Source of the DNA: Pedobacter roseus
GTDB lineage: Bacteria; Bacteroidota; Bacteroidia; Sphingobacteriales; Sphingobacteriaceae
DNA: 64,000 nucleotides
Assembly: GCF_014395225.1 (NCBI RefSeq)
Contig: NZ_CP060723.1
Coordinates: forward strand, 2,604,001 to 2,668,000
Reading direction: 5' to 3'
The notes under the pieces were generated by a model. That model did no database searches and was not told where the DNA came from. It worked only from the letters and a program-made list of their open reading frames with translations. Shown here piece after piece: positions 27,324 to 36,792 of this stretch; positions within the stretch are counted from its first letter, which is position 1; the number at the start of each line of letters is the position of its first letter. A program made the position numbers and the translations under genes.

Positions 27324-28568
27324 CTAAACTGCTTCTTTAAGTAGATTTAATAGCATGGTTAATGCAGATGCTGCCGAACGCTCGATGTTCTGGATACGTT
27401 TGTTACTGAAATTAAACACCTTAGCCACCGTTTTATGCTTTGAAGAAATTGCAATCCATACCGTACCTACAGGTTTATCTTCTGTTCCACCATCCGGACC
27501 AGCAATACCACTAACCGCAATAGCATAATCGGTTTTAAAATGTTTTATGGCACCTTCGGCCATTTCGGTAACGGTTTGCTCGCTTACCGCGCCAAAAGTG
27601 CTTAACGTGCTTTCTTTTACCCCAAGAATAGATTCTTTTAACTCATAAGCATAAGCTACTGCCCCGCCCCAATACACTGAAGAACAGCCGGGATGTTGGG
27701 TAATTAAATGTGCAATATAGCCACCAGTACAACTTTCTGCTGTTGACAAAGTTAAACCTTTCTCCTTCATAATGTTAAGGATTGCTTTTTCCAAAGCAAT
27801 ATCTTCATCAATTACCACAAATTGATTTACTTTGGCAATAATCTGTTTGGCATAAACCTCAACCTCAGCTTTTAATTTAGCTTCATCATTTCCTTTAGCA
27901 GATAACCTCAAACGAACCTGACCTAATTTTGGCAGATAAGCCAATTTAATATGAGGCGGCAGACTGTCTTCAATTTCTTCGATTTCTTTGGCTAAAAACG
28001 ATTCACCAATATTTGCGGTTAGAATAGTTTTATGTACAATAGATGGAAGTTTGAACCTGCTGGTAATCCTTGGCAGGATTTCGTCGTCCATTAAATACAT
28101 CATTTCGTAAGGTACACCGGGCATAGAAACAAAAATCCGGTCATTTTGCTCAAACCACATACATGGTGCCGTGCCGTTTCTGTTTACAATTACTTCGCAG
28201 CCATCAGGAACATCAGCCTGTTGAATATTAACATCCAGTAAGGGACGTTTGTATTTCTCAAAAATCTGACGGACCATTTCAAGCGCCCCGGCATCATTGC
28301 GGAAACCCATATTAAAATATTTCGCCAGTGTTTTTTTGGTGATATCATCTTTAGTCGGACCTAAGCCACCGGTAATTAAAATAATATCAGCCCGTTTTTC
28401 GGCCTGTGCTAAAGCTTCAAGAATATGTTGTTCATCATCAGAAACTGAAGTAATCTGTTTCACGGAAACACCGATCAGATTTAACTGTTTGGCCATCCAG
28501 GCAGAATTGGTATCTACAATTTGGCCAATGAGAATCTCATCGCCAATGGTAATAATTTCGGCTAGCAT
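27324..28568 (-). CDS. cinA: CinA family protein (NMN deamidase-like)
   Basis: This 414-residue protein has the N-terminal MoCF-like domain (EIITIGDEILIGQIVDTNS) and the C-terminal PncC-like amidohydrolase domain (STAESCTGGYIAHLIT, then GPDGGTEDKPVGTVWIA). CinA cleaves pyridine nucleotide by-products and is co-regulated with competence or recA in some bacteria. It starts 4 bp after the end of the LptD-like gene on the same strand, so it is probably in an lptD-cinA-E2 operon. Confidence 0.94.
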   Translation of the reverse strand: MLAEIITIGDEILIGQIVDTNSAWMAKQLNLIGVSVKQITSVSDDEQHILEALAQAEKRADIILITGGLGPTKDDITKKTLAKYFNMGFRNDAGALEMVRQIFEKYKRPLLDVNIQQADVPDGCEVIVNRNGTAPCMWFEQNDRIFVSMPGVPYEMMYLMDDEILPRITSRFKLPSIVHKTILTANIGESFLAKEIEEIEDSLPPHIKLAYLPKLGQVRLRLSAKGNDEAKLKAEVEVYAKQIIAKVNQFVVIDEDIALEKAILNIMKEKGLTLSTAESCTGGYIAHLITQHPGCSSVYWGGAVAYAYELKESILGVKESTLSTFGAVSEQTVTEMAEGAIKHFKTDYAIAVSGIAGPDGGTEDKPVGTVWIAISSKHKTVAKVFNFSNKRIQNIERSAASALTMLLNLLKEAV

Positions 28569-28572
28569 AAAT

Positions 28573-31233
28573 TTATCGGTATGTGCTGTAAAAACCTTGT
28601 CTTTTGCTCAATTTCAAATCCTGCAATATTGATGCCTTCACTTTGATGGTTACTGAATAACTTTTATAAGCCCCGTAAGGAACCCAGTTTACACTCATAT
28701 CCCAGCAATGCAAATCGCGGTATATAGCCAGGTTCATCGGCGTTAAACCATTATTCTTAAAATCATAACCGGAGTTAAACGTCACCTTCCATTTTGGTGT
28801 TAAGTTAACATCGCCATTAAAGTTTAAGGTATTTGAAGTTGTAGTCGTATTTCCATCATTAGAATACTGGAAACTATAAGAGAACGAGAAATTCCACGGA
28901 ATGTTAAAATCAACAAATGCATTCGGATCTCGGCTTATGGCAGCCAGTTGCTCCGATTGAATATCCGTTAAACCTTTTTTATTGGCCGCTTCACCCAACT
29001 TATCGTTAGCTTCATTTTTACGTTTTAAAGCCTCCGGATTTAAGCTGTAATCAAAAGAGAAACCAAAATTGGCCAAACGTGGTAAAAATTTACCCGACTG
29101 CCAGAAATAACGGTCCTGTCTGATCCTTAATGTAGAACCAGGTATCGTATCTGCAGTAAGCGAATAAGGATCTAATGTACCGTTATAGTTGATGCCCAAT
29201 TTATCCGTAAACTGCGAACGCCCGCTAAAACCGATAGTAGATAATTTATACGAAGTAGCCAGGAAATTATATGATCCGCTAAAACTTAAACCCTGAATGA
29301 TAGGGATTTTTTTAGAGCCTGTACCGGTTGTATCATTTTTATTCCGGACTTTCAATTCGACGGTATTATCCAATCCAAAACCAATGGAGGCATTAGGCCC
29401 ACCGAAAGATCCGGGCTGTGCCATACCATCAAATATGGAATATTTTAAAGGTAGTCCGTTCACTAAAATCGGATCACCATTTTGATTGATTGCAGGCCTG
29501 TAAGGCCCTGATCCAGCTTTAGTAAAATCAGGAGAATAAGAGAATGAAACATTTGGTGTCATCACATGCCTTAAAGCCTGGATTTTCCCCTGTGGGTTAA
29601 AATCTCTTCTTCCATAGATTTTAGTCGATAAACTGGTTGATAAACTATAACTACCAGCTCTTTTAAAACCACTTAACGTATCTTCTCTAAAGCTATAGGT
29701 ATTATCAGCAAATTCTGTATATCTTCTGTTTACACTCTGGAAATTCCAAACCTCGTTATAAGTACCGCCTAAACTAAAATTTAAATATTTTAGGGCAGTA
29801 AACGACATATTTACAGGAATACTATGAGAAAAACCACTTCTTAAACGCTTTAAACCATCGTTTTGGAATAGCAAACTATCAAAAGTATCAATCCGGTTGG
29901 TTCCTTGTAAGCTATAGCCTACTGTTATTTTCTGATACCATTTTTGCTCCCCAACGGCATTTTTCGAGCTAAAAGGGTTAAAGGTAGGTACGTTAAATGT
30001 TACTTCGGGCAACCTTAAAGATATGGCCCTGGTACTTAAGGTTTGATCACTTGAAGCCGCCATAGAGAAGTTCATACCATTTGAAAAGGCTTTGGCATAA
30101 CTGATACTACTACTTGTAGAATTTGTTGCAATGGTATTTATATCGTAAGTAGTACCTGCTGCTGTGTTTTTGTAATAACCTTTTCTTCCGGTTGATACCA
30201 ACCTTACGCTCGCGCTGAACGTAGTACCAGGATTGGCATTGGCATTTTGGCTATGACTCCAGTTAATACTAAAGTTTTTGGTTGGGTTAGCAAATGCTTC
30301 AGTACCTTCTAAACCATCCTTAAAACTCGAATAAGATAAATTAATGTTACCGTTGTATTTATAGCGTTTGGTGTAATTACTCAATACACTGGTTTCGTAA
30401 GAACCATTGGTATAAATTGATCCCATTAATTTGGCATCCCAATAATCGTTCAACCCAAGGTAATATCCCCCGTTCTGAAGGAAAAATCCCCTGGTGGCAT
30501 CTTCACCTGGTGTGGGCAAAATAACACCGGAGGTACGTTTATTCTGCTTGGGGAAAAATGCGAACGGAAGCCCTAAAAAGGTGGGTATATCCTCAATAAT
30601 CATGTAAACCGGTCCGGTAATGATCTGCTTCTCCGTTACCACACCTTTAGATATCATTAATCCAAAGTGAGGATGCGGCAAATTACAGGTACTGTACATC
30701 ACATTTTTAATGTGCAGCTCATCATCGATCTGTTTTTTACTTTGTCCACCAGAAAAGAATCCACCCTCCTGTTCAGAGAAAACACCATAAACTTTGGCCC
30801 GTGTGGTTTCTGAATTGTAAAAAATTGAATCAGCGATTGCGGTACCATCAGCACCAGATTTAAAAATCGGTCTACCCGTATATCTTCCGGTTTTTGGATC
30901 CTTAACACCCCTTGCAAAGATGGTATTCTGCTTTTTATCATATTTAATGTAACTCGCATCTAGCTCAAAATCACCATAGATAACCCGGGCGTTGCCGTAT
31001 AGATAAACAATGTTTTTATCAGCACTCATTTTTACGGAGTCCTCCGCTTTGTACTCCACTTTTTGATCGATACTGCTGTTATTTTTGCCCGTTTTTTTGG
31101 TCGTATCCTTTTTTGTGGTGTCTTGCTGAATAATCTGTTGCAATGAAAAACGAGAAAATGCGTTAGCTTTACCAACAACAAGTGTTAATAAAATGACAGA
31201 AATTAGTAAAATAGAGCTCTTAAGAAGTTTCAA
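28573..31233 (-). CDS. LptD-like LPS-assembly outer-membrane protein
   Basis: This 886-residue protein starts with a signal peptide (KSSILLISVILLTLVVGKANA). An N-terminal OstA/LptA-like jelly-roll follows at about residues 55-240 (KMSADKNIVYLYGNARVIYGDFELDA region), and then a long outer-membrane beta barrel rich in aromatic girdles. Bacteroidota LptD forms insert lipopolysaccharide into the outer leaflet. It is divergent from the amidase gene, and the two start regions nearly touch. Confidence 0.88.
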   Translation of the reverse strand: MKLLKSSILLISVILLTLVVGKANAFSRFSLQQIIQQDTTKKDTTKKTGKNNSSIDQKVEYKAEDSVKMSADKNIVYLYGNARVIYGDFELDASYIKYDKKQNTIFARGVKDPKTGRYTGRPIFKSGADGTAIADSIFYNSETTRAKVYGVFSEQEGGFFSGGQSKKQIDDELHIKNVMYSTCNLPHPHFGLMISKGVVTEKQIITGPVYMIIEDIPTFLGLPFAFFPKQNKRTSGVILPTPGEDATRGFFLQNGGYYLGLNDYWDAKLMGSIYTNGSYETSVLSNYTKRYKYNGNINLSYSSFKDGLEGTEAFANPTKNFSINWSHSQNANANPGTTFSASVRLVSTGRKGYYKNTAAGTTYDINTIATNSTSSSISYAKAFSNGMNFSMAASSDQTLSTRAISLRLPEVTFNVPTFNPFSSKNAVGEQKWYQKITVGYSLQGTNRIDTFDSLLFQNDGLKRLRSGFSHSIPVNMSFTALKYLNFSLGGTYNEVWNFQSVNRRYTEFADNTYSFREDTLSGFKRAGSYSLSTSLSTKIYGRRDFNPQGKIQALRHVMTPNVSFSYSPDFTKAGSGPYRPAINQNGDPILVNGLPLKYSIFDGMAQPGSFGGPNASIGFGLDNTVELKVRNKNDTTGTGSKKIPIIQGLSFSGSYNFLATSYKLSTIGFSGRSQFTDKLGINYNGTLDPYSLTADTIPGSTLRIRQDRYFWQSGKFLPRLANFGFSFDYSLNPEALKRKNEANDKLGEAANKKGLTDIQSEQLAAISRDPNAFVDFNIPWNFSFSYSFQYSNDGNTTTTSNTLNFNGDVNLTPKWKVTFNSGYDFKNNGLTPMNLAIYRDLHCWDMSVNWVPYGAYKSYSVTIKVKASILQDLKLSKRQGFYSTYR

Positions 31234-31249
31234 ATTCGTATTTGAATGT

Positions 31250-31257
31250 TATTTTTG
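31250..31257 (+). promoter_or_regulatory. Bacteroidota-type -7 element for the amidase gene
   Basis: TATTTTTG fits TAnnTTTG. Transcription from it would begin near 31262-31266, after the in-frame TTG at 31242, so the TTG start of the amidase is unlikely. No clear -33 box was seen. Confidence 0.45.
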
Positions 31258-31262
31258 CACAA

Positions 31263-32171
31263 ATGTTTAATCAAAAACGTTCAAAATTAGTGAAAAATAT
31301 ACCATTGATGTATCTTAAATCCATTTTAACATTTATTATTTGTTTAGTATTATCAAATACAATTGATAATCAAGCCTTTGCGCAAGAATATAAAATTAAA
31401 ACAATTGTAATTGATGCCGGTCACGGCGGCAAAGACGGCGCCACGCATGGCGTGTATTCAAAAGAAAAAGACGTTGCGCTTAAAACTGCACTTAACCTCG
31501 GCAAGGCTTTACAAGACAGTTTGAAAGATATTAAGGTAATTTACACCAGGCAAACTGATGTGTTTATTCCTTTATACGAAAGGATCAACATTGCCAATAA
31601 TGCAAAGGCAGATTTGTTTATCTCCATCCACTTAAATGATATGCCTGTGCGGGTTTCGAGGGTGGTTGATTATTATAAAAAAGTGCGTGGCAGAAAAGTT
31701 CCGGTTTACCGCACGGTTACTTCGAAAAGCACTTCTACCAGGGGAACAGAAACTTTTGTATCGGGTACAGGTCGTTTAGGCGAACAGGATGAGGTAATTA
31801 AAAGGGAAAATGCGTCAATGTTCCTCGAAGATAACTACCAGAAAAACTATGAGGGTTTTATCGCAAATACGCCTGAAAACGATATTATGTTATCTTTAAT
31901 GAAACAAACCAATAGGGATAGGAGTTTAAAGTTTGCTTCGATGTTACAGCAAGAGTATGTTAACGCTGGCCGTATCAACCGTGGTGTGCAGGAAAAAAGC
32001 CTTGCGGTTCTGGCTCGTGCAGCCATGCCGGCAGTATTAACTGAAATTGGTTTTGTGAGCAATCCGGAAGATGAGGACTACATGAACTCGGAAGAAGGAC
32101 AGAACGAAATTGTAGGCGGTATCATCAGGGCAATTAAAAATTATAAACGCATAGCCGAAACATCATTTTAA
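31263..32171 (+). CDS. N-acetylmuramoyl-L-alanine amidase (Amidase_3), copy 1
   Basis: The enzyme cleaves the amide between MurNAc and the stem peptide in the periplasm. The zinc site is visible as VIDAGHGGKDG, DLFISIHLND and the catalytic Glu of VLTEIGFVSNPEDE. The signal-like hydrophobic stretch ends near NQAFAQ. ATG codons at 31263 and 31308 are both plausible starts; the promoter-like motif just upstream argues against the TTG at 31242. A paralog follows 10 bp later on the same strand. Confidence 0.92.
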   Translation: MFNQKRSKLVKNIPLMYLKSILTFIICLVLSNTIDNQAFAQEYKIKTIVIDAGHGGKDGATHGVYSKEKDVALKTALNLGKALQDSLKDIKVIYTRQTDVFIPLYERINIANNAKADLFISIHLNDMPVRVSRVVDYYKKVRGRKVPVYRTVTSKSTSTRGTETFVSGTGRLGEQDEVIKRENASMFLEDNYQKNYEGFIANTPENDIMLSLMKQTNRDRSLKFASMLQQEYVNAGRINRGVQEKSLAVLARAAMPAVLTEIGFVSNPEDEDYMNSEEGQNEIVGGIIRAIKNYKRIAETSF

Positions 32172-32181
32172 TCACCGATAA

Positions 32182-32958
32182 ATGAAGATTAAACTTCTGA
32201 TAACAATACTTTTCCTCTCAATTTTTGCTTTTAAACAATCATCTGCCCAAGGCTATAAAATTAAAACCATCGTAATCGATCCAGGCCACGGCGGTCGGAA
32301 ACCTGGTGCTTCGGGCAGTTTTACCAAAGAAAAAGATATTTCGTTAAAAGTTGCATTAAAACTGGGCGAACTCATCAAAGAAGAACTGCCTGAAGTTAAA
32401 GTAATTTTTACCCGTAAAACAGATATTGATGTTGACCTCTACCGCCGTGCAGAAATTGCAAACGAGGCCAATGCTGATCTTTTTATTTCTGTTCATTGCA
32501 ATTCGATGCCTCCGGGAAACAAACATATTAAAGGAGTAGAAACTTTGGTAGCAGGTTCGCACCGGTTAAAAGAGCAGGATGCTGCCATCCGTGAGAACGC
32601 CGATATTAAGCTGGAAAAGAATTACAAAAGCAAATATGATGGTTACGACCCCAGTAACCCCAGTAGTTTTATCCTTTTGTCGCTATTAAAAAACACCTTT
32701 CGTGATAAAAGCATTAAATTTGCGAAACTGATACAGAACAGTTACATCAGCAGGGATGAAAGATTTAGCCGTGGCGTTAAAGAACAGGGCGTTCTGGTAT
32801 TGCAGCGTTGCGGGATGCCGGCTGTTTTAACAGAGGTAGGTTTTATCTCGAATACTGAAGAAGAAAAATATATTAATTCGCAAAAAGGTCAGAGTGAAAT
32901 TGCTAATTCTATTCTTGAAGCAATAAAAACATATAAAAAAAATATTGAAGTTAAATAA
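32182..32958 (+). CDS. N-acetylmuramoyl-L-alanine amidase (Amidase_3), copy 2
   Basis: This 258-residue paralog of the preceding gene has a signal peptide ending near QSSAQ and the zinc motifs VIDPGHGGRKPG, DLFISVHCNS and VLTEVGFISNTEEE. It lacks the insert of about 20 residues (KVRGRKVPVYRTVTSK region) present in copy 1. Tandem duplication followed by divergence is clear. It likely shares a transcript with copy 1. Confidence 0.92.
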   Translation: MKIKLLITILFLSIFAFKQSSAQGYKIKTIVIDPGHGGRKPGASGSFTKEKDISLKVALKLGELIKEELPEVKVIFTRKTDIDVDLYRRAEIANEANADLFISVHCNSMPPGNKHIKGVETLVAGSHRLKEQDAAIRENADIKLEKNYKSKYDGYDPSNPSSFILLSLLKNTFRDKSIKFAKLIQNSYISRDERFSRGVKEQGVLVLQRCGMPAVLTEVGFISNTEEEKYINSQKGQSEIANSILEAIKTYKKNIEVK

Positions 32959-33130
32959 GTGGCATTATAAATGATAGTTATTTTAACTTTACAAAAAATA
33001 TAATCAGGTACCAAACAAAACAATTGCGTAAGCTTTGTGTATTTATAAAGTTTAACGTTACAAAAAAGAATTGCGCTCCAGCAGATTTTAAGGACTAACT
33101 AAAATCTGCAGCCATTAAATAAAAACACTT

Positions 33131-34084
33131 ATGAAGATTAAGAACGAAACCAAAGTAGGTATTTTAGCCGCATTTGCGATAGCTTTACTAATTATTGGAT
33201 ATAATTTTTTAAAAGGTAACTCCATTTTCTCAAACGAAACAACATTATTTGCAAGATATACAAGGGTTGATGGTTTAACTGTTTCTAAACCCATATTAAT
33301 TAACGGTTACCAGATAGGTCGCGTTGCAAAATTACAATTAGAGCCGGGAGGTACAATTTTAGCTACTTTAAGCATTAACAGTAAATATGAGATTCCTGAA
33401 AACAGTATTGCCCGTTTAGAGGGTACCGATCTTTTGGGTAGTAAGGCAATTGTGATGTCGTTAGGTAACTCTAAAAAAATGGCTGAAGATGGTTATACTT
33501 TAAATGCGAATGTAGAAAAAGGATTAATGGAGCAGGTTCAGCCGGTACAGAAAAAAGCGGAACTGATTATTGGTAAAATGGATTCTATTTTGAGCAGTGT
33601 TAACTCTATCCTGAACCCTAGTTTTCAGAAAAACGTTGATAAAAGCTTTAACAGCATTGCAGGTACTTTGGCTTCATTAGAAACGACCTCTAAAAAAGTT
33701 GATGGCCTGGTAGGTTCAGAAAGTAAACGTATTGAAGCAATTTTTAGAAATGTTGAAGGCATTACCGCTAACTTAAATAACAACAACCAAAAAATCAGCG
33801 ATATTTTAACCAATATCAATACCGTTACCGATAAGTTTGCTGCTGCTAATTTTAAGCAAACCTTAGATAATGCGAACAATGCCATAGCCGATTTACAAAG
33901 CGTAATTTCGGGTATTAAGGGCGGAAAAGGTAGTTTAGGTTTATTGTTGAACGATGATAAAATGTATCAGAATTTAAACAATGCTTCAAAAAACCTGGAT
34001 GAGTTGATGATCGATTTAAAAGCAAATCCTAAACGTTACGTTCACTTCTCGGTATTTGGAGGTGGAAACAAAAAAGACAAGTAA
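33131..34084 (+). CDS. MCE/MlaD family protein
   Basis: This 317-residue protein has an N-terminal transmembrane helix (LAAFAIALLIIGYNFL). One MCE domain follows at about residues 37-115 (ARYTRVDGLTVSKPILINGYQIGRV and GTDLLGSKAIVMSLG), and the C-terminus is a long helical coiled coil. MCE proteins form hexameric rings that move lipids between membranes. The ATPase and permease partners are not in this window. It follows the amidases by 172 bp and has its own terminator. Confidence 0.9.
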   Translation: MKIKNETKVGILAAFAIALLIIGYNFLKGNSIFSNETTLFARYTRVDGLTVSKPILINGYQIGRVAKLQLEPGGTILATLSINSKYEIPENSIARLEGTDLLGSKAIVMSLGNSKKMAEDGYTLNANVEKGLMEQVQPVQKKAELIIGKMDSILSSVNSILNPSFQKNVDKSFNSIAGTLASLETTSKKVDGLVGSESKRIEAIFRNVEGITANLNNNNQKISDILTNINTVTDKFAAANFKQTLDNANNAIADLQSVISGIKGGKGSLGLLLNDDKMYQNLNNASKNLDELMIDLKANPKRYVHFSVFGGGNKKDK

Positions 34085-34102
34085 TTAATTTTTATAAATC
34101 AG

Positions 34103-34136
34103 AAAGTCCTGCGGTTTCTAATTGCAGGACTTTTTT
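34103..34136 (+). terminator. Terminator of the MCE gene
   Basis: AAAGTCCTGC and GCAGGACTTT form a ten-pair hairpin followed by TTTT, 18 bp after the stop codon. Confidence 0.92.
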
Positions 34137-34180
34137 GTGCGCTATTTTTTTTGTCACGGAGGCACGGAGTTGTTTATTCG

Positions 34181-34252
34181 ATCGTCATTCCCAACTTGAT
34201 TGGGAATCGTAATGCAAGCGTTTTAAGATTCCCGCATGCGCGGGAATGACGA
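34181..34252. repeat. Dispersed palindromic repeat, family C copy 1
   Basis: The element starts ATCGTCATTCCC and ends GGGAATGACGA, with two internal hairpins (CCCAACTTGATTGGG and CCCGCATGCGCGGG). An opposite-orientation relative is at 53516-53589 and a decayed one at 61914-61986. Confidence 0.88.
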
Positions 34253-34339
34253 CACGTACTAAGTGGATTTGATCTATGGTAGCGGAGTGCAACATAATCG
34301 GGAGCACGACCATTCTATGGGATGGAGCTTTTAAAAAAA

Positions 34340-35248
34340 TTAAAGCTGGAAAGTCCTGCCTTCAACTGCTAACTCGGTATTTTCAAAAACAGATTGTGCT
34401 TCTTCTAAAAGCATCTGCAAAGTTTTATAACGTGAAGAGAAATGCCCGATAAGCAATTTCTTTGCTCCTGTAATTTTGGCCACCTCTCCTGCCTGCAAAG
34501 CGGTAGTATGGTGTGTTTCATTAGCCCGATCTAAAAGATCGTGCATAAAGGTCGCTTCATGGTAAAGCGTATCGCAATCTTTTATGGTAGAAAAGTATCG
34601 TTCATCAAATAAAGTGTCAGAACAATAAGCGTAACAGCGCGGTGCATCGGCTTCTGTAGTATAATCGGCGCTGCGTAAAATATCACCATTTGGTAATTCT
34701 ACATCAATGCCTTTCTTTAGCGAAGTATAATAAACCATAGGCACTTCGTCTGTTTTATCCTTGATCAGTTTTCGCTGTCTTTTCTTTTGCTGAAAAATAA
34801 AACCTGTAGTGGGGATACGGTGATTTAAAACAATGGTTTTAACGATCAGGTCACTGTTCTCAAAAATCTGGGTAGATTGATCGGCTTCGATCGGAAAAAA
34901 CTCAATGGGATATCTTAAAACGGTATCAGAATATTTAAACTGGATCTCTAAGATTTCCAACAAAGGTTTAGGACCAAATATTTGTATTGGCTTTATCCTG
35001 CCGTTTAAATGCAAACTTGATAACAATCCGATCAAACCAAAATAATGGTCGCCGTGTAAGTGACTGATAAAAATGTAATCAATCCTGGCTGCCTTAAGGT
35101 TAAACCTGGCTAATTGTTGTTGTGTGCCTTCACCACAGTCGATCAAATAGTATTTTTCGTTACAATTTAAAAGCTGTGCCGATGGATTCCTGTTATAAAC
35201 AGGTGTTGCAGAACTGCTTCCCAAAATGGTAACTTCAAACTTCATCAT
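34340..35248 (-). CDS. rnz: Ribonuclease Z
   Basis: RNase Z removes the 3' trailer from tRNA precursors. This 302-residue metallo-beta-lactamase-fold protein has FISHLHGDHYFGL (HxHxDH near residue 62), an early GTQQQLARF segment and the late SDT and HEATF and GHFSSRY motifs in the usual order. The first two codons are both ATG; the second may be the real start. It lies downstream of the STAS gene, with a terminator between them. Confidence 0.94.
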   Translation of the reverse strand: MMKFEVTILGSSSATPVYNRNPSAQLLNCNEKYYLIDCGEGTQQQLARFNLKAARIDYIFISHLHGDHYFGLIGLLSSLHLNGRIKPIQIFGPKPLLEILEIQFKYSDTVLRYPIEFFPIEADQSTQIFENSDLIVKTIVLNHRIPTTGFIFQQKKRQRKLIKDKTDEVPMVYYTSLKKGIDVELPNGDILRSADYTTEADAPRCYAYCSDTLFDERYFSTIKDCDTLYHEATFMHDLLDRANETHHTTALQAGEVAKITGAKKLLIGHFSSRYKTLQMLLEEAQSVFENTELAVEGRTFQL

Positions 35249-35258
35249 GATCAGATAT

Positions 35259-35292
35259 AAAAAGCCCCGTAGATTTTTAGAAACTACGAGGC
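35259..35292 (-). terminator. Terminator downstream of the STAS gene
   Basis: On the minus strand GCCTCGTAG pairs with CTACGGGGC and is followed by TTTTT. It lies between the STAS gene and the RNase Z gene, so read-through to rnz would be reduced. Confidence 0.8.
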
Positions 35293-35316
35293 CCGTAATG
35301 TTATTTAAATTATATG

Positions 35317-35694
35317 TTATTTAGCGCCTCTAAATTCTTTTTCCAACTCATCCATAAAAATGAAATCTGTTGCTTCGTCTAATGTATTAACAAACGTTAC
35401 AGATTGGAATATGTTTGATAATTCGATAATTGATGCCAGCTCGTCGTTAATTCCCGTTACGATAAATAATCCGCCTGCTGATTTGCAAAGCCTGTCGCCA
35501 ACCAATAAGCAGCTTAGATCCTGTGCGTCGCTACATTCGGTAACATGGCTTAAATCAACAATAATGTTCTGAAAGCCCTCTGCATTAAGTAAATAGAATT
35601 CTGATTTCAAGCCTGGGGCATTATCATTTGTAAACCTAGGTTCTTCTAACTTTAAGCTTACATATTTATCGTGTTTATCTACTGAAAATTTCAT
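35317..35694 (-). CDS. STAS-domain protein (anti-sigma-factor-antagonist-like)
   Basis: This 125-residue STAS fold has NIIVDLSHVTECSDAQDLSCLL in the region that usually contains the phospho-accepting Ser (DSSGL). The typical DSSG is replaced by CSDAQ, so classical regulation by Ser phosphorylation is uncertain. No sigma or anti-sigma gene is adjacent. It is monocistronic up to the terminator before rnz. The partner is unknown. Confidence 0.75.
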   Translation of the reverse strand: MKFSVDKHDKYVSLKLEEPRFTNDNAPGLKSEFYLLNAEGFQNIIVDLSHVTECSDAQDLSCLLVGDRLCKSAGGLFIVTGINDELASIIELSNIFQSVTFVNTLDEATDFIFMDELEKEFRGAK

Positions 35695-35739
35695 CTCTCT
35701 AATCTTTAATTTTACTAATGTAGAAATTTCTTTCGAATT

Positions 35740-36684
35740 TTATAAAGTTTCTAAAGCCTTTAAAACATTAGCCTCAATACGGCTGGAAATTGCATCAGCA
35801 TCAGCTTTGATAAACGCCTCACCAACAATCTGTTCGTAAAGTTCGATGTAACGTTCAGAAATCGAGTTTACAATTTCAGGTGTCATTTCGGGTACAAGCT
35901 GACCATCTTTTCCCTGAAAACCATTTTCAATCAGCCATTTTCTTACAAACTCTTTCGAAAGTTGTTTTTGCGGCTCATTATTATCCTGACGTTCCTGATA
36001 ACCTTCCGCGTAAAAATAACGGGAAGAATCTGGTGTATGAATCTCGTCGATCAGGTAAATTACACCATCAGCCGAACCAAATTCGTATTTTGTATCCACC
36101 AAAATCAATCCGCTTTTGGCGGCAATCTCTGTTCCACGCTGGTACAGTGCGTAAGTATATTCTTCTAATTTTTCGTAATCTGTAATCGAAACAATGCCTT
36201 TTGCCAAAATATCTTCTTTTGAGATATCCTCATCATGCCCTACTGAAGCTTTTGTTGTTGGGGTAATAATGGGTTGAGGAAGTTTATCATTTTCCTTTAA
36301 ACCTTCAGGTAAAGCAACACCACAAACAGAACGTTTACCTGCGCTATATTCTCTCCAGGCATGTCCGGCTAAATAACCTCTGATCACCATTTCTACTTTA
36401 AACGGCTCGCAGATACGACCAATTGTAACCATTGGATCTGGAACAGACAAAACCCAGTTGGGAACGATATCTTGTGTAGCTGCTAAAAATTTAGCCGCTA
36501 TCTGGTTTAATACCTGTCCTTTAAATGGAATCGCTTCGGGCAATACTACATCGAATGCAGAAATACGATCGGATACCACCATGACCATCAATTGATCGGC
36601 AATTGTATATACATCGCGTACTTTACCTTTGTAAAAATTACTTTGATTCGGGAAATTGAAGTGGGTTTCTTTTAGTGCTTTCAT
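35740..36684 (-). CDS. purC: Phosphoribosylaminoimidazole-succinocarboxamide synthase
   Basis: The enzyme makes SAICAR from CAIR and aspartate in purine biosynthesis. The ATG at 36684 gives a protein of 314 residues beginning [11 protein letters not shown]; a longer in-frame start adds 15 poorly conserved residues that overlap repetitive DNA. Family motifs visible include [38 protein letters not shown] and LVDTKYEFG. The gene stands alone, without other pur genes nearby. Confidence 0.95.
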   Translation of the reverse strand: MKALKETHFNFPNQSNFYKGKVRDVYTIADQLMVMVVSDRISAFDVVLPEAIPFKGQVLNQIAAKFLAATQDIVPNWVLSVPDPMVTIGRICEPFKVEMVIRGYLAGHAWREYSAGKRSVCGVALPEGLKENDKLPQPIITPTTKASVGHDEDISKEDILAKGIVSITDYEKLEEYTYALYQRGTEIAAKSGLILVDTKYEFGSADGVIYLIDEIHTPDSSRYFYAEGYQERQDNNEPQKQLSKEFVRKWLIENGFQGKDGQLVPEMTPEIVNSISERYIELYEQIVGEAFIKADADAISSRIEANVLKALETL

Positions 36685-36708
36685 GAGGGGGGTAAAAATA
36701 GGGAAAAA

Positions 36709-36745
36709 GTCCGAAAGTCCGAAGACCAAGGTCAGAAGTCCGAAG
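36709..36745. repeat. Short word-like repeat AGTCCGAA
   Basis: AGTCCGAA occurs three times in 37 bp with a slightly changed spacer. It lies upstream of purC. Other word-like tracts occur at 37079, 39060, 44935 and 42436. Confidence 0.6.
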
Positions 36746-36757
36746 ATATAATTTATT

Positions 36758-36790
36758 AAAAACCCCCGCAGTTAATAAGCTACGGGGGGT
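36758..36790 (-). terminator. Terminator of the small hypothetical gene
   Basis: On the minus strand CCCCCCGTAG pairs with CTGCGGGGG and is followed by TTTTT, directly after the stop codon. Confidence 0.88.
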
Positions 36791-36792
36791 GA

